Source: DATDCY01 sp964513745 (GTDB lineage: Bacteria; JAUVQV01; DATDCY01). From it: 64,000 nucleotides of DNA. The notes under the pieces were generated by a model. The model ran no database searches. It saw nothing but the letters and a program-made list of their open reading frames with translations, and was not told where the DNA came from. The stretch is from positions 13,633 through 77,632 of the forward strand of contig CAZEOK010000001.1 of NCBI GenBank assembly GCA_964513745.1. Direction: 5' to 3'. The translations under genes were made by a program, and so were the position numbers. This document shows, in pieces, positions 16,360-25,168 of this stretch (its first letter is position 1; every line of letters begins with the position of its first letter).

Positions 16360-16827
16360 CTATCTCAGCCTCTTGAAGAACTCCTCCGACTCGATGATGG
16401 ACTCCACGACGTCGGATCGGCTCTGGCCCCGTTGCAGCCCGCGCGTGAACGTGGTCATGCCGGAGGGGTCCGGCTCCCGGCCGAGCAAGCCGCGGTAGGT
16501 CTGCCGCACGAAGTACTCGTCCGAATCCATGAAGTCCCGGACGAGCTCCGTCGGGCTGGCGCCGCGGCTCATCCTCGCGCTCCAGCTGCGCACCTCCTCG
16601 GCGGTCGGGTTGCGGTTGAGAAATCCCTGGTAAAGGTGGCGGATGAACCTCTCTTCGCCGTAGCTGATGCGATTTTTCTGCTGCGCGGACCTGCCCGGCT
16701 TGCCCGGCCCGGGGCCGCCCGGATTGAACCACGGCGCCGCCGCGCCGGCGCTGTACGCCGCGGCCAGCACGAGCGCCAACAGGCAGACCGTCATCAACGA
16801 TGTCTGTTTCGTCGTCCATCGGTTCAT
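16360..16827 (-). CDS. Secreted DUF4214-type protein
   Basis: A 155-residue protein with a signal peptide (MNRWTTKQTSLMTVCLLALV, cleavage after about residue 34) and a Pro/Gly-rich linker. The rest is an all-helical domain with two repeats: ERFIRHLYQGFLNRNPTAEE and VRQTYRGLLGREPDPSGMTT. The Y.GLLGR.PDP.G pattern is typical of DUF4214, found in secreted and S-layer-associated proteins and often next to polysaccharide genes. The ATG at 16827 has a strong AAGGAGATGTGAC site. It is convergent with the RlmN-like gene and divergent from the next membrane protein. Confidence 0.82.
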   Translation of the reverse strand: MNRWTTKQTSLMTVCLLALVLAAAYSAGAAAPWFNPGGPGPGKPGRSAQQKNRISYGEERFIRHLYQGFLNRNPTAEEVRSWSARMSRGASPTELVRDFMDSDEYFVRQTYRGLLGREPDPSGMTTFTRGLQRGQSRSDVVESIIESEEFFKRLR

Positions 16828-17055
16828 GTCACATCTCCTTGTTCTTGTGCGAGGCTTCTCTCCCCCGCGATCGGATATGAATTCCTTCAAGGATTTTTCC
16901 CATCCGGCACCTCCCAAGGGTACGTGGCCGATGTCTGCCAGGATTCTCCGGCCTCTGAACGGCACTGTCAAGACGGGGGGAACGGTTTGACCGGGAGCGG
17001 CGATCCGTCCTATCATTCCCCGCGCAATGGCACGACTGCCAGTCTGAATCCGCGG

Positions 17056-18891
17056 ATGAATACCTTCGTGGAGTCTTTTCGCCTTCGCGCCCGGACACCT
17101 GCCGCATACGCCCTCGTCCTGACGTTGCTTGCCATGGCGACCTGGTGGCACGGTCTCGACAGCCAGTTCATCGGGGACGACTCGCGCATCACCTCGATGG
17201 AGGGGTTCCTGCGCAAAGGCTACCAGGAGAGCCTCGCCGTCATTCTCCCCGATCGGCCGCTCCTGGTCATGACGATCCTGCTCAATTACAGCCTCGGCGG
17301 CCTGGACCCCTGGGGATACAAGGCGCTCTCCCTGGCCTTTCACATCGCCGTCGGGCTGGTTTTTTTTATTTTTCTGCTGACGATGCAGAAACGATTCTCC
17401 ACCTCGACGCACCCCCTCGCCCCGGCGCTCACGGCGGCAATTTTTCTTGTCCACCCTCTCAACTCGCAGGCCCTTCTCTCCTCGATCCAGCGGGGGGTCA
17501 TCATGGCGGCGCTGGGCGGGATCGCTTCGCTCCTGGCATTCGTCGCCTACCTTTCGTCGCGGAGGAAGGTGTTCATCCTGCTCTCCCTGCTCTTCTACGT
17601 CCTCGGCATCCTCTCAAAATCCTTCCTGATCACGCTGCCGTGCATGTTCCTGCTCTACCTCTTCCTCGTGGAAAGAAAAGTCCGCCCCAACGCCCTGACC
17701 CTGGCGCCATTTTTCGCGGCCAGCCTGCTGCCCGTGATCCCCTATGTCCTCTTCGGCGTGAACCGCCAGAGCGGCGACCTGCTCTGGCACGAGTACCTCT
17801 TTGTGCAAACGCGGGTTGTCTGGACCTACTTCAGGCTGTTCGTAGCCCCGGCGAACCTGCACTTCTTCTACGAATTCGCTGCCGACCCGGCCATCCTTGC
17901 CAACTTCACCTGGCTGGCGATCGCCGGGCACCTGACGATCCTGGGGACGGGCGTCTTCCTGAGCCGGCGCAAGCCGTTCGTCGCCTTCGGCATCTTCGCC
18001 ATGTACCTCGCCTTCGTACCCGAATCGAGTGTTTTCGCGATCGACCACCCGGCTTTCGAGCATCGCACCTACTTCCCGATGCTTTTTTTCCTGTTCACGC
18101 TCTTCGCGGCGGCGCGCTCCCTGCCGACCTTGCCGGCAAGTCTCGCCGCCGTCCCGGTCGCGGTGATCGCCCTCTTCGCCGTGCAGACCAACGTCAGGAT
18201 CGGCGAGATCGACACCCACGAGAAGTGGGTGCTCAACACCTATCGCTATCAGACCCACAATCGCTGGAACAATATCTGGCTTCTCGACGAGCTGTGCGGC
18301 ATGGATCTGAACGCGCGCGGCCTCGGGATCAGCCGGGGGATGATCGCCCGGGATCCGGGCTTCCCCCCCTATCAGCTCTACCAGCGACTCTTCCAGTTCC
18401 CGACGGCCAGCTTGCCGCAGCAGCGCGAGACCGTGGAGCTCGTCTCGCTCGCCCTGCTCAACCCGGCGCCGTGGCTCCGCGACGACAAGGCCATGGTCAG
18501 CAGATTTCTCGGCTTCATCGTCGACAACTCCAGGAGATTCTCCGACAGCCCCCTCGCCTACCGGAAGAATCTCGAGCGGGTCTTCCGGAACCATGTCCCG
18601 TTGTTCTTCCGCTCACCCAATTCCTTCACGATCATCATGAACGTGCACAAGACGATCCTGACGGAGCTCGGCGGCCACTACGAGCGGGAACTCCGCGGCA
18701 AAGGCATCGAGGACGCCGAATTCGTCCAGTACCTGAACATCCTCGGACAGTGGGCGCTCTACGAGCCGCGCAGCCCCGCGGGGCTGGAGGCCGTCGCGGA
18801 ACGGCTTGCCAGAGACTACCCCCAGCGCTCCGGGTTGATCGGCATCGCGCGGGCGTACTACCGCGACCTCCAGACCGTGCTGAAACGCTGA
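17056..18891 (+). CDS. Polytopic membrane protein, glycosyltransferase-C-like
   Basis: A 611-residue protein. The N-terminal about 400 residues contain around ten hydrophobic segments. The first extracytoplasmic loop has DSQFIGDDSRITSMEG, an acidic loop in the position where GT-C glycosyltransferases and TMTC-like proteins carry catalytic Asp residues. The C-terminal about 200 residues are soluble and helical, possibly TPR-like. This suggests a lipid-linked sugar transferase acting in the periplasm, but no specific subfamily is recognised. It lies in a glycan-rich region. The ATG at 17056 gives a natural membrane-protein start; the longer upstream open frame crosses the DUF4214 gene on the other strand. 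Confidence 0.65.
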   Translation: MNTFVESFRLRARTPAAYALVLTLLAMATWWHGLDSQFIGDDSRITSMEGFLRKGYQESLAVILPDRPLLVMTILLNYSLGGLDPWGYKALSLAFHIAVGLVFFIFLLTMQKRFSTSTHPLAPALTAAIFLVHPLNSQALLSSIQRGVIMAALGGIASLLAFVAYLSSRRKVFILLSLLFYVLGILSKSFLITLPCMFLLYLFLVERKVRPNALTLAPFFAASLLPVIPYVLFGVNRQSGDLLWHEYLFVQTRVVWTYFRLFVAPANLHFFYEFAADPAILANFTWLAIAGHLTILGTGVFLSRRKPFVAFGIFAMYLAFVPESSVFAIDHPAFEHRTYFPMLFFLFTLFAAARSLPTLPASLAAVPVAVIALFAVQTNVRIGEIDTHEKWVLNTYRYQTHNRWNNIWLLDELCGMDLNARGLGISRGMIARDPGFPPYQLYQRLFQFPTASLPQQRETVELVSLALLNPAPWLRDDKAMVSRFLGFIVDNSRRFSDSPLAYRKNLERVFRNHVPLFFRSPNSFTIIMNVHKTILTELGGHYERELRGKGIEDAEFVQYLNILGQWALYEPRSPAGLEAVAERLARDYPQRSGLIGIARAYYRDLQTVLKR

Positions 18892-18899
18892 CAGCGCGG

Positions 18900-20342
18900 T
18901 CAGGGAATGTCGGGACGGGACGGCGCTTTTTCGAACCCCCGGGTGAACCAGTATCCGAGGAATGAACTCTTCGCGAGCGTCCACGCACTGCGCGCGTCCC
19001 TGATCTTCGTGACCTGCCCAAGCAGAACTCGGGGGCGCCGGTAGAACCTGCGGTAGAATTCCGCCTGTTTCTGCAGCATCAGCTCCCGGGTGAGGTTCCT
19101 CGGGACGAACACCGGGGTCCAGTAGTTCAGGGAGGTCCAGTCGTCCTCCCGGTACTCCCCGTACTGCCGCGCGCTGCCGTAGGACTCCGTGCCGGGGATC
19201 GGCGTGTTTATGGTGGCGACCATGTCGCTCAGGGGCAGCGTGAGCGCGAACTCGATGGTCTCGTCGATGGTTGCGGGGGTGTCGATGTGGTGGCCGATCA
19301 TGAAGAAACCCGTCGTCCGGATCCCGAGGTCCCGGCACCACGCGGTCACGTCCCTGACTTGCCCCAGCGTGATGCCCTTCCTGATGAAATCCAACACCTC
19401 CTGATTGCCGCTCTCGATGCCGAAGCGAATTTGCCAGCATCCGTTGGCCTTCATGAACGCCAGCGTCTCGCGATCAAGGTTGTTCACGCGAGTCATGCAG
19501 GTCCAGGGAAACGAAATGCCGTCGCTGCGCAGCAGTTCGAAGATCCGCCGCAGGCGGGCCTTGTCGATGACGAAGGTGTCGTCCAGAAAGGCGATCTCCC
19601 GGACGCCGTGGCCCCGGACAAGCGTCCGTATCTCCTCGGCCACGTATTCGGCCGAGAAGAGCCGCAAGGTGCGCCCGAACGTGTTGTTGTCGCAGAAGAT
19701 GCAACGGTAGGGACACCCCCGGCTCGTCATGACGCTGGCGACGGGCTTTTCGCGAAAAGAGCCGACCGGGGGCTGGTAGACCGTCATGTCGGGCGAGAGT
19801 CCCCGCGCCGGGAAGGGGATGTCGTCGAGCCCGGAGATGAACTCGTGCCCAACGTTCTGGACGACCTCGCCATCCCGCATGGACAGGAGACCCGGTATCT
19901 CCTCGAGTCGCCCCTCGCCCCGGAGCAGCAGCGAGCAGAGCCTCAGAAAGGGCGCCTCCCCCTCTTTCACAATCCCGTAGTCGAAAAGGCCGGTCTTCAT
20001 GGTCTGGGCCGGCATGGCCGTCAGGTGCGGTCCGCCGATGACCAGGGGAACACCCTCAAGACGCTGCCGCAACAGTGCCGCCAGATGGCCGGCATTCCTG
20101 AAGGCGACCGTGGTCGAGGTGATCCCCACGATCCGGGCCCCGCTCCCGCGCAGCATCTCGGCAACCCGCTCGTGGGGGATTCCCTCGGCCTCGGCGTCGA
20201 TGACCCGGACGGGGAACCCGTACTTGAGGAGATACGCTGCCAGGTAGAAGATCCCGAGCGGCATCTGGTGTCCCCCGATGGCACCGACGTCTTTCCCGTA
20301 GCGCTCCCGGCTGGAGATGTAGGGGTTGACGAGGACGATCAT
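18900..20342 (-). CDS. B12-binding-domain radical SAM enzyme
   Basis: A 480-residue protein. Residues 1-160 form a Rossmann-like cobalamin-binding domain (MIVLVNPYISSRERYGKDVG; IVGITSTTVAFRNA; VIGGPHLTAMP). The radical SAM domain follows, with cluster motif RGCPYRCIFCDNN near residue 210. The layout is that of the BchE/P-methylase class, which methylates unreactive carbon or phosphorus or rearranges carbon skeletons. The cobalamin domain shows no obvious DXHXXG motif, as in many members that bind B12 base-off without a protein His. The substrate is unknown. Its place among glycan genes suggests a sugar, lipid or secondary-metabolite target. It ends 8 nt from the convergent upstream gene. Confidence 0.85.
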   Translation of the reverse strand: MIVLVNPYISSRERYGKDVGAIGGHQMPLGIFYLAAYLLKYGFPVRVIDAEAEGIPHERVAEMLRGSGARIVGITSTTVAFRNAGHLAALLRQRLEGVPLVIGGPHLTAMPAQTMKTGLFDYGIVKEGEAPFLRLCSLLLRGEGRLEEIPGLLSMRDGEVVQNVGHEFISGLDDIPFPARGLSPDMTVYQPPVGSFREKPVASVMTSRGCPYRCIFCDNNTFGRTLRLFSAEYVAEEIRTLVRGHGVREIAFLDDTFVIDKARLRRIFELLRSDGISFPWTCMTRVNNLDRETLAFMKANGCWQIRFGIESGNQEVLDFIRKGITLGQVRDVTAWCRDLGIRTTGFFMIGHHIDTPATIDETIEFALTLPLSDMVATINTPIPGTESYGSARQYGEYREDDWTSLNYWTPVFVPRNLTRELMLQKQAEFYRRFYRRPRVLLGQVTKIRDARSAWTLAKSSFLGYWFTRGFEKAPSRPDIP

Positions 20343-20724
20343 CGCGGTGCCCCGGAGAAGGTGCGGCGCAGAAAGTAAAACCCGTTCCAGGGCGGCAGAA
20401 TCAGGGGTACTCTATCATGGCCAATGCATCCCATATGATCCAGTATGGCACGGTTTCAAGCATTTATCCCGCTCTCTGTCCGCACCGGCCGAGGGTTTTA
20501 CCGGCAGGTCGCGGCCGCGCGCTCGAGCAGGGGGACCGTCGCCGGACATCGTGCTGTGGCCTTGACAAGCTTCCGTCCTGACGGGAGAATCGCCGACGTC
20601 ACGAGCGGAATCACCTCCGGAAGGGCTGCTCGCGGGAGCGAGGGCGCTCGGGGCTGCGGAAGGGACGTCCCATGATTCTCTGGCATCGACACGCAGACAG
20701 CCGTGGCACCCGCCGGGAGAAAAC
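20343..20724. other. 382-nt divergent intergenic region
   Basis: The region separates the radical SAM gene (minus) from the methyltransferase gene (plus). It holds one good sigma70-like promoter for the plus strand (20562-20590). For the minus strand I found only a poor TTGAAA box without a convincing -10. An open frame of 76 codons at 20445 is Arg/Gly/Ser-rich with no family character and is not called. Confidence 0.6.
20562..20590 (+). promoter_or_regulatory. Putative sigma70-type promoter upstream of the methyltransferase gene
   Basis: A perfect TTGACA (20562-20567) is followed after 17 nt by GAGAAT (20585-20590, four of six matches). Transcription would start near 20597, leaving a leader of about 128 nt before the TTG start. 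Confidence 0.5.
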
Positions 20725-21375
20725 TTGAGCCCCCCCGATCCCGACCACCGGCCGACCACGGACTGGGACCGCTACTATCGCCATCCGTACAAGACCGCGG
20801 CGATCACGCGGCGGCATACGACATCGGTTCTGATCAAGCTGATCGAGAGGCACGCCGACACGACCGCCAACCTCTCGATTGTCGAACTGGGCGGTGCCAA
20901 CAGCTGTTTCTACCAGAAGCTGGAGGAGCGGTTTTCCCCGCGGCGCTACGCGATCATCGACAACAATGCGCCCGGTCTCTCCCTGCTCAGGGAACGGATC
21001 GGGGAGAATCCGTCCGTGGCGCTCCACAACGAGGATGTCCTCGATCTCACTTCGGCACCGGAGGGGGATCTCTGCTTCAGCGTCGGGCTCATCGAGCATT
21101 TTTCACCTGAAGACACGAAACGCGCCATCGTTTCGCACTTCCGCGTCCTCAGAAAAGGGGGCCTTCTTGTCCTGGGCTTTCCCACGCCGACATTTCTCTA
21201 CCGGATCACGAGGAAGGTGTCGGAATTGCTCGGCCTCTGGATTTTTCACGACGAACGCCCCCTCGGCATGGAAGAGGTCTTGAAAGAGGTTCGCGAGCAC
21301 GGTTGCGTTCTGGAGAAAAAAATCATCTGGCCGATCTTCCTGACCCAGGGCGTAATCGTGGCGAGAAAGAGCTGA
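20725..21375 (+). CDS. SAM-dependent methyltransferase (class I)
   Basis: This 216-residue class I methyltransferase has motif I LSIVELGGANSCFYQKLEE (the E-x-G-G-x-x-S variant of the SAM glycine loop), an acidic residue in YAIIDNNAPG, and the later motifs GDLCFSVGLIEHF and LRKGGLLVLGFPTPTF. A long aromatic and basic segment near the C terminus (residues 165-185) may sit at the membrane, as in lipid- or glycan-modifying enzymes. The start is a TTG at 20725 preceded by GGGAGAAAAC; no ATG is available before the conserved WDRYY motif. The target is unknown. Confidence 0.8.
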   Translation: MSPPDPDHRPTTDWDRYYRHPYKTAAITRRHTTSVLIKLIERHADTTANLSIVELGGANSCFYQKLEERFSPRRYAIIDNNAPGLSLLRERIGENPSVALHNEDVLDLTSAPEGDLCFSVGLIEHFSPEDTKRAIVSHFRVLRKGGLLVLGFPTPTFLYRITRKVSELLGLWIFHDERPLGMEEVLKEVREHGCVLEKKIIWPIFLTQGVIVARKS

Positions 21376-21400
21376 ACTGCTTCATCCGCAGCCGGGTCCC

Positions 21401-22435
21401 TCACGCAGCCTCACCCCTTCGTTTCGGGAAGACGAAGTCCCTCTGGATAGTGAAGCTCGCCATGAAGAGCAGGGTCTCCGTCAGGAACTTTGCCGCGATG
21501 ACGTTGACGCCGGCATCGGACAGGGTCGTGATCGAGACGTACACGACCGCTCCGAGAACGCCGAGCAGCGTGCAGTACTTGACGACGGCAACAGGAATGC
21601 TGCCGCGGCTGAGGAACACCAGGCGACGATTGACGATGAAGTTGACGCTCCCGGCGACGAACCGACCGACAACCACGCTCGTGAGGATGCTCCCGCTCAG
21701 GGTGAACGCCAGGGAGAAGACCAGGAAATCCAACACGCTCGAAACCGACGAGGAGAGGAAGAAGCGAAGCAGGAGGAAGTAGATTTTCATCGAGTCGTAG
21801 AGCGGATTGAAATGAGAGGATCTGTTGTTCTCGAGGTACACCGTCGCGATACCAACTGCCACGAGCGGCGTCGAGCCCTGGAGAGCGAGGAGCATGTTCA
21901 TTTCGTACTCGTACCGCTCCCCCTCGAGCCGCAACAACTGTGGGACGAGCGCCCTCGCGAAGCAGCGCAGCCCCGACTGCGTATCCGGGATCCTCCTGCC
22001 GATCAGGAACCGGAAGACGGCGCGGGTGACGACATTTCCGACGCGGCTGCGCAGCGGGGTGTCCCTGCCAAAGACCCGCGCTCCGAGCACCAGGGCACCG
22101 GGCTGCCTGCGGAAGGCGGCAACGACCCTGGCAACGTCCCCGGGCAGGTGTTGGCCATCCGCGTCAACCGTGACCACCCCTTCGGCGTCAGGGTGCGTCA
22201 GGTAGATGTGGTTCAGCCCCGTCTTGAGGGACCGGCCCTTGCCCAGGTTCACGGCGTGGGTCAGCACGGTGCACGCGGGACGCGCGCGAATCCGATCGAA
22301 GATGGCGAGCGTGGCGGGCGCACTGCCGTCGTTGACCACAACGATGTTCTGAAATCCCTCGGCAATGAGCGAGTCGACTAGACCGACGAAATCCTCGTCG
22401 GGGTTATACGCGGGCACGAGTACAACCACGCTCAT
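21401..22435 (-). CDS. GT2 polyprenyl-phosphate glycosyltransferase fused to GtrA-like domain
   Basis: A 344-residue protein. Residues 1-220 are a family 2 glycosyltransferase: VVVLVPAYNPDEDFVGLVDS at the start, NLGKGRSLKTGL, the metal/nucleotide site VDADGQH, and RRIPDTQSGLRCF. This is the dolichyl/undecaprenyl-phosphate mannose synthase-like subgroup. Residues 225-344 have four membrane segments of the GtrA type, ending FTIQRDFVFPKRR (the family end F...R.WVF). The enzyme probably loads a sugar on undecaprenyl phosphate and delivers it across the membrane. The ATG at 22435 is chosen because the upstream open frame is basic and unlike the family. Confidence 0.88.
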   Translation of the reverse strand: MSVVVLVPAYNPDEDFVGLVDSLIAEGFQNIVVVNDGSAPATLAIFDRIRARPACTVLTHAVNLGKGRSLKTGLNHIYLTHPDAEGVVTVDADGQHLPGDVARVVAAFRRQPGALVLGARVFGRDTPLRSRVGNVVTRAVFRFLIGRRIPDTQSGLRCFARALVPQLLRLEGERYEYEMNMLLALQGSTPLVAVGIATVYLENNRSSHFNPLYDSMKIYFLLLRFFLSSSVSSVLDFLVFSLAFTLSGSILTSVVVGRFVAGSVNFIVNRRLVFLSRGSIPVAVVKYCTLLGVLGAVVYVSITTLSDAGVNVIAAKFLTETLLFMASFTIQRDFVFPKRRGEAA

Positions 22436-22753
22436 GACGACCTGTGCGCTCCCGGAGGCTGTCCGCCGGAGCAGGGCCCCGTTCCCTGGTCGAATCCCCG
22501 GTCGCTCCGCTCCCCTTGAGCGAGCAGAGCAGCCGGAACCTGTACCCCTCTTCTCATTGCAGGTACTCCCGGGCCGCACCCCGGTACCAGGCTGTCGACG
22601 GGAAGATCTTCAGGCCGCAAGAGGTCGAAGTCAAGGATTGCCGAGCGGCCCTTCCCCGGTCGGCCGGCCTGGTGATTGACAAAGAGCACCGGGAGGCGAC
22701 AATGCCGGGCACGCACGGGTCGGCGCGGTGCCGTGCAGAGAAGGAGGCCGGCG
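22436..22753. other. 318-nt divergent intergenic region
   Basis: Between the GT2 gene (minus) and the MMPL gene (plus). It contains a sigma70-like promoter for the MMPL gene (22676-22703) and a strong AAGGAGG ribosome site. No small gene or clear minus-strand promoter was recognised. Confidence 0.55.
22676..22703 (+). promoter_or_regulatory. Putative sigma70-type promoter of the MMPL transporter gene
   Basis: TTGACA (22676-22681), 16-nt spacer, GACAAT (22698-22703, four of six matches). The start point would be near 22710, about 44 nt before the ATG. Confidence 0.45.
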
Positions 22754-25141
22754 ATGACTTCCCTGGGCAGAACCTACAAGGTGGCCGTGGAAGCGATCTG
22801 CCGCTCGGCCTTTCGTCGGCCGGCACTCTGGCTCGCCGCGTCGCTGCTCCTCTGCGTCCCCGCCGCCTTCCAGGTCGGGAAGATCCACATCGACGCGAAC
22901 CTGGTCCGCCTGCTCCCGCAGCACAGCCGCGCGGCGAAGTGGACCAGGCAGCTCGGGACGGTGGTCGGCGACGGCGGCTACTTCACGGTCCTGATCGAGG
23001 GCGACCCGGGGAGCGGCCTGAGCCAGGCCGCCGCGGACATCGCCGCCCGCGCCTCATCGTTCGAGGGCGTGGAGTCGGTGAACCGGGAGCACCCGGTGGA
23101 ATTCCTCACCCGCTACCGCTACCTCTTGATCCCGCCCAGACAGCTTCGCCGCATCCAGGACTACCTCGTCGAACTGCAGGCGCGAGCGAGCCCCTTCACG
23201 GAGGACCTCGTGGGCGACCAGGACAAGGTCGGCGCGGACGACCCGGCAGACAAGGCCCGGCGCGACGCGGAATTCCGCAGGCTTCTCTGGCGCTACGGGA
23301 AAGTCAGCGCATTTCACGAGAGCGACGATGGCCGCATCATGGGCGTGTTCATCCGGCCCTCCAAGGGGTTCACGGACATGGCGTCCTCCCGGCTGCTCCT
23401 GCGCCGACTCGAGGAAACGGCGATGGACGTCCAGAAGCGGTATGGCGTCAGCGCCAGCGTCGGAGGCGCCCAGGTCAGGAACCTCCGCGAGTACGAGACC
23501 ATCATCGCGGACGTTCGGCGCGCCGGGACGATTTCCCTGGCGGCGATCGTCGGGCTTCTCGTGGTCAGCTTCGTCTCAGTGCGCATCCTCCCCGTCCTGC
23601 TCTACCCGCTTGGAGCAGGCCTGGTCTGGGCCTACGGCCTCGTCCCGTCCATAGTGGGTGACCTCAACCTGATTACCTCCTTCTTGCTCATGGTCATTTT
23701 CGGGGTCGGGATCGAGTTCTCGATCCACCTCGTGAAGCGGTTCCAGCGCCAGTTGCTTTCGCATCCACCCGAGGAAGCGCTCGTGGAGTCCTACGCATCG
23801 ACCGGGCTGTCGGTGATCAGCTCGGGCCTGACCACGTCACTGCCCATGTTCATCCTGGCTTTCCTGGACTTCAAGGGCTTCTCCGAATTCGGGATCGTCG
23901 GGGGAGGTTCGATACTGGTGGTGCTCGCGGCGATCTTTCTCGTCCTGCCGCCGGCAATCGCCCTCGGACACCGCGTGGGAGCGGTGCGCCCGGCCGCGGC
24001 CAGCGACGGCCGGGCCTGGCTGCCCCCGGGGGCCCTCACCGGTTTCCTGGTCATGCTCATCATGGTTTCCGTGGCGCTGGCGGCAACCCGTCTCGAGTTC
24101 GATTACGATTTCAACAACCTGAGCGTGAAGGTGCCAGCGGCCGCAGACCATGATCGGCGGCACCGCGAGGTCTACGGTGGCTCCTACTCAGCGTCGGCTG
24201 TCTTCGTCACCCCCGACATGGAGACGCTGGATTCGACCCGTCGCGTCTTCTCGGAGGAGATGAGCCGCGATGGCTCCCCCTACGACAGGACCGGCAGCGT
24301 CCGGGACTACGCGCTCCTGCCCGACGAGTTTGCCGAGCGGCTCGCGATCCTCGAGGAGATACGGGAGGAGGTCCGGGGCGGGTGGGTCGACCGGGTCAAG
24401 GACGAGCAGATGCGGGCCCGCATCAGGGAATTTCTCGCCTGGACCCCGCCTCCGGCACCCCCGCGGCTGGAGGAGATTCCGGGTTCAGTGCGGCGGGGCC
24501 TCTTCACGCGCGACGACTCGGATCGCCCGGTTCTCGGCGTCTGGCCCAGCGGCTCCGGCAGGAACGGCCGCGACGCGATGGCGTTCACCGAACGCCTCTA
24601 CGGGCTTTCCCTCCCCCCCTCGGTGCTCGGGCCTCTCGGCGAGATGCCGGTGTTCGCGGAGATCCTCTGGCTCGTCAAGCGGGAGGGGCCCCGGGTCGTC
24701 GCGATCACGCTTTTCGGGATCATGGCGCTGGTCTACCTGAGCTGCGCATCGTTCCGCGGCACCATCCTGGTGATGTTCCCGCTTGTCGGCGGCATTCTCC
24801 TCGCCCTTGGGGTGATGACGCTCCTGCGGCTGAAACTCAATTTCTTCAACGTCGTGGCGATCCCCGCGCTGCTCGGCATGGCGGTGGACAACGGCGTGCA
24901 CTACCATCACCGCTGGGTCGAGCTCGAGCGGGACACGCGTGCGGTGCAGGGGGAGCTGTTCGGCCCGGTGAGTGTCTGCACCTTCACCAACATGCTCGGT
25001 TACGCTGGCCTGATGTTCACGAACCACCCGGGGCTGCGCTCCATCGGACAGGTGGCCTGCCTCGGGATGGCGTGCCTCTGGGTGACTTCTGGCCTGTTGC
25101 TGCCGGCGCTGCTGGACCTTCGCAGCTCATCGTCGAAATAG
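22754..25141 (+). CDS. MMPL/RND-family lipid or hopanoid exporter
   Basis: A 795-residue inner-membrane transporter with the two-fold RND layout. An N-terminal membrane helix is followed by a large periplasmic loop (to about residue 250), five helices with GVGIEFSIHLVKRFQRQL, a second helix and loop (residues 450-660), then five more helices with PALLGMAVDNGVHYHHRW. The acidic residues in the GIEFSIH and AVDNGVHYHH motifs correspond to the proton-relay positions of MMPL proteins. The size and symmetry resemble the hopanoid transporter HpnN and related lipid exporters. No partner membrane-fusion protein is nearby. The start is supported by AAGGAGG 7 nt upstream. Confidence 0.85.
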   Translation: MTSLGRTYKVAVEAICRSAFRRPALWLAASLLLCVPAAFQVGKIHIDANLVRLLPQHSRAAKWTRQLGTVVGDGGYFTVLIEGDPGSGLSQAAADIAARASSFEGVESVNREHPVEFLTRYRYLLIPPRQLRRIQDYLVELQARASPFTEDLVGDQDKVGADDPADKARRDAEFRRLLWRYGKVSAFHESDDGRIMGVFIRPSKGFTDMASSRLLLRRLEETAMDVQKRYGVSASVGGAQVRNLREYETIIADVRRAGTISLAAIVGLLVVSFVSVRILPVLLYPLGAGLVWAYGLVPSIVGDLNLITSFLLMVIFGVGIEFSIHLVKRFQRQLLSHPPEEALVESYASTGLSVISSGLTTSLPMFILAFLDFKGFSEFGIVGGGSILVVLAAIFLVLPPAIALGHRVGAVRPAAASDGRAWLPPGALTGFLVMLIMVSVALAATRLEFDYDFNNLSVKVPAAADHDRRHREVYGGSYSASAVFVTPDMETLDSTRRVFSEEMSRDGSPYDRTGSVRDYALLPDEFAERLAILEEIREEVRGGWVDRVKDEQMRARIREFLAWTPPPAPPRLEEIPGSVRRGLFTRDDSDRPVLGVWPSGSGRNGRDAMAFTERLYGLSLPPSVLGPLGEMPVFAEILWLVKREGPRVVAITLFGIMALVYLSCASFRGTILVMFPLVGGILLALGVMTLLRLKLNFFNVVAIPALLGMAVDNGVHYHHRWVELERDTRAVQGELFGPVSVCTFTNMLGYAGLMFTNHPGLRSIGQVACLGMACLWVTSGLLLPALLDLRSSSSK

Positions 25142-25168
25142 ACTGCAGGCAGCCAGCCGCGAGAACCG

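Noticed and set aside
20445..20675. 76-codon open frame in the divergent intergenic region
   Set aside because: Arg/Gly/Ser-rich composition, no ribosome site or family character, and it spans a predicted promoter.
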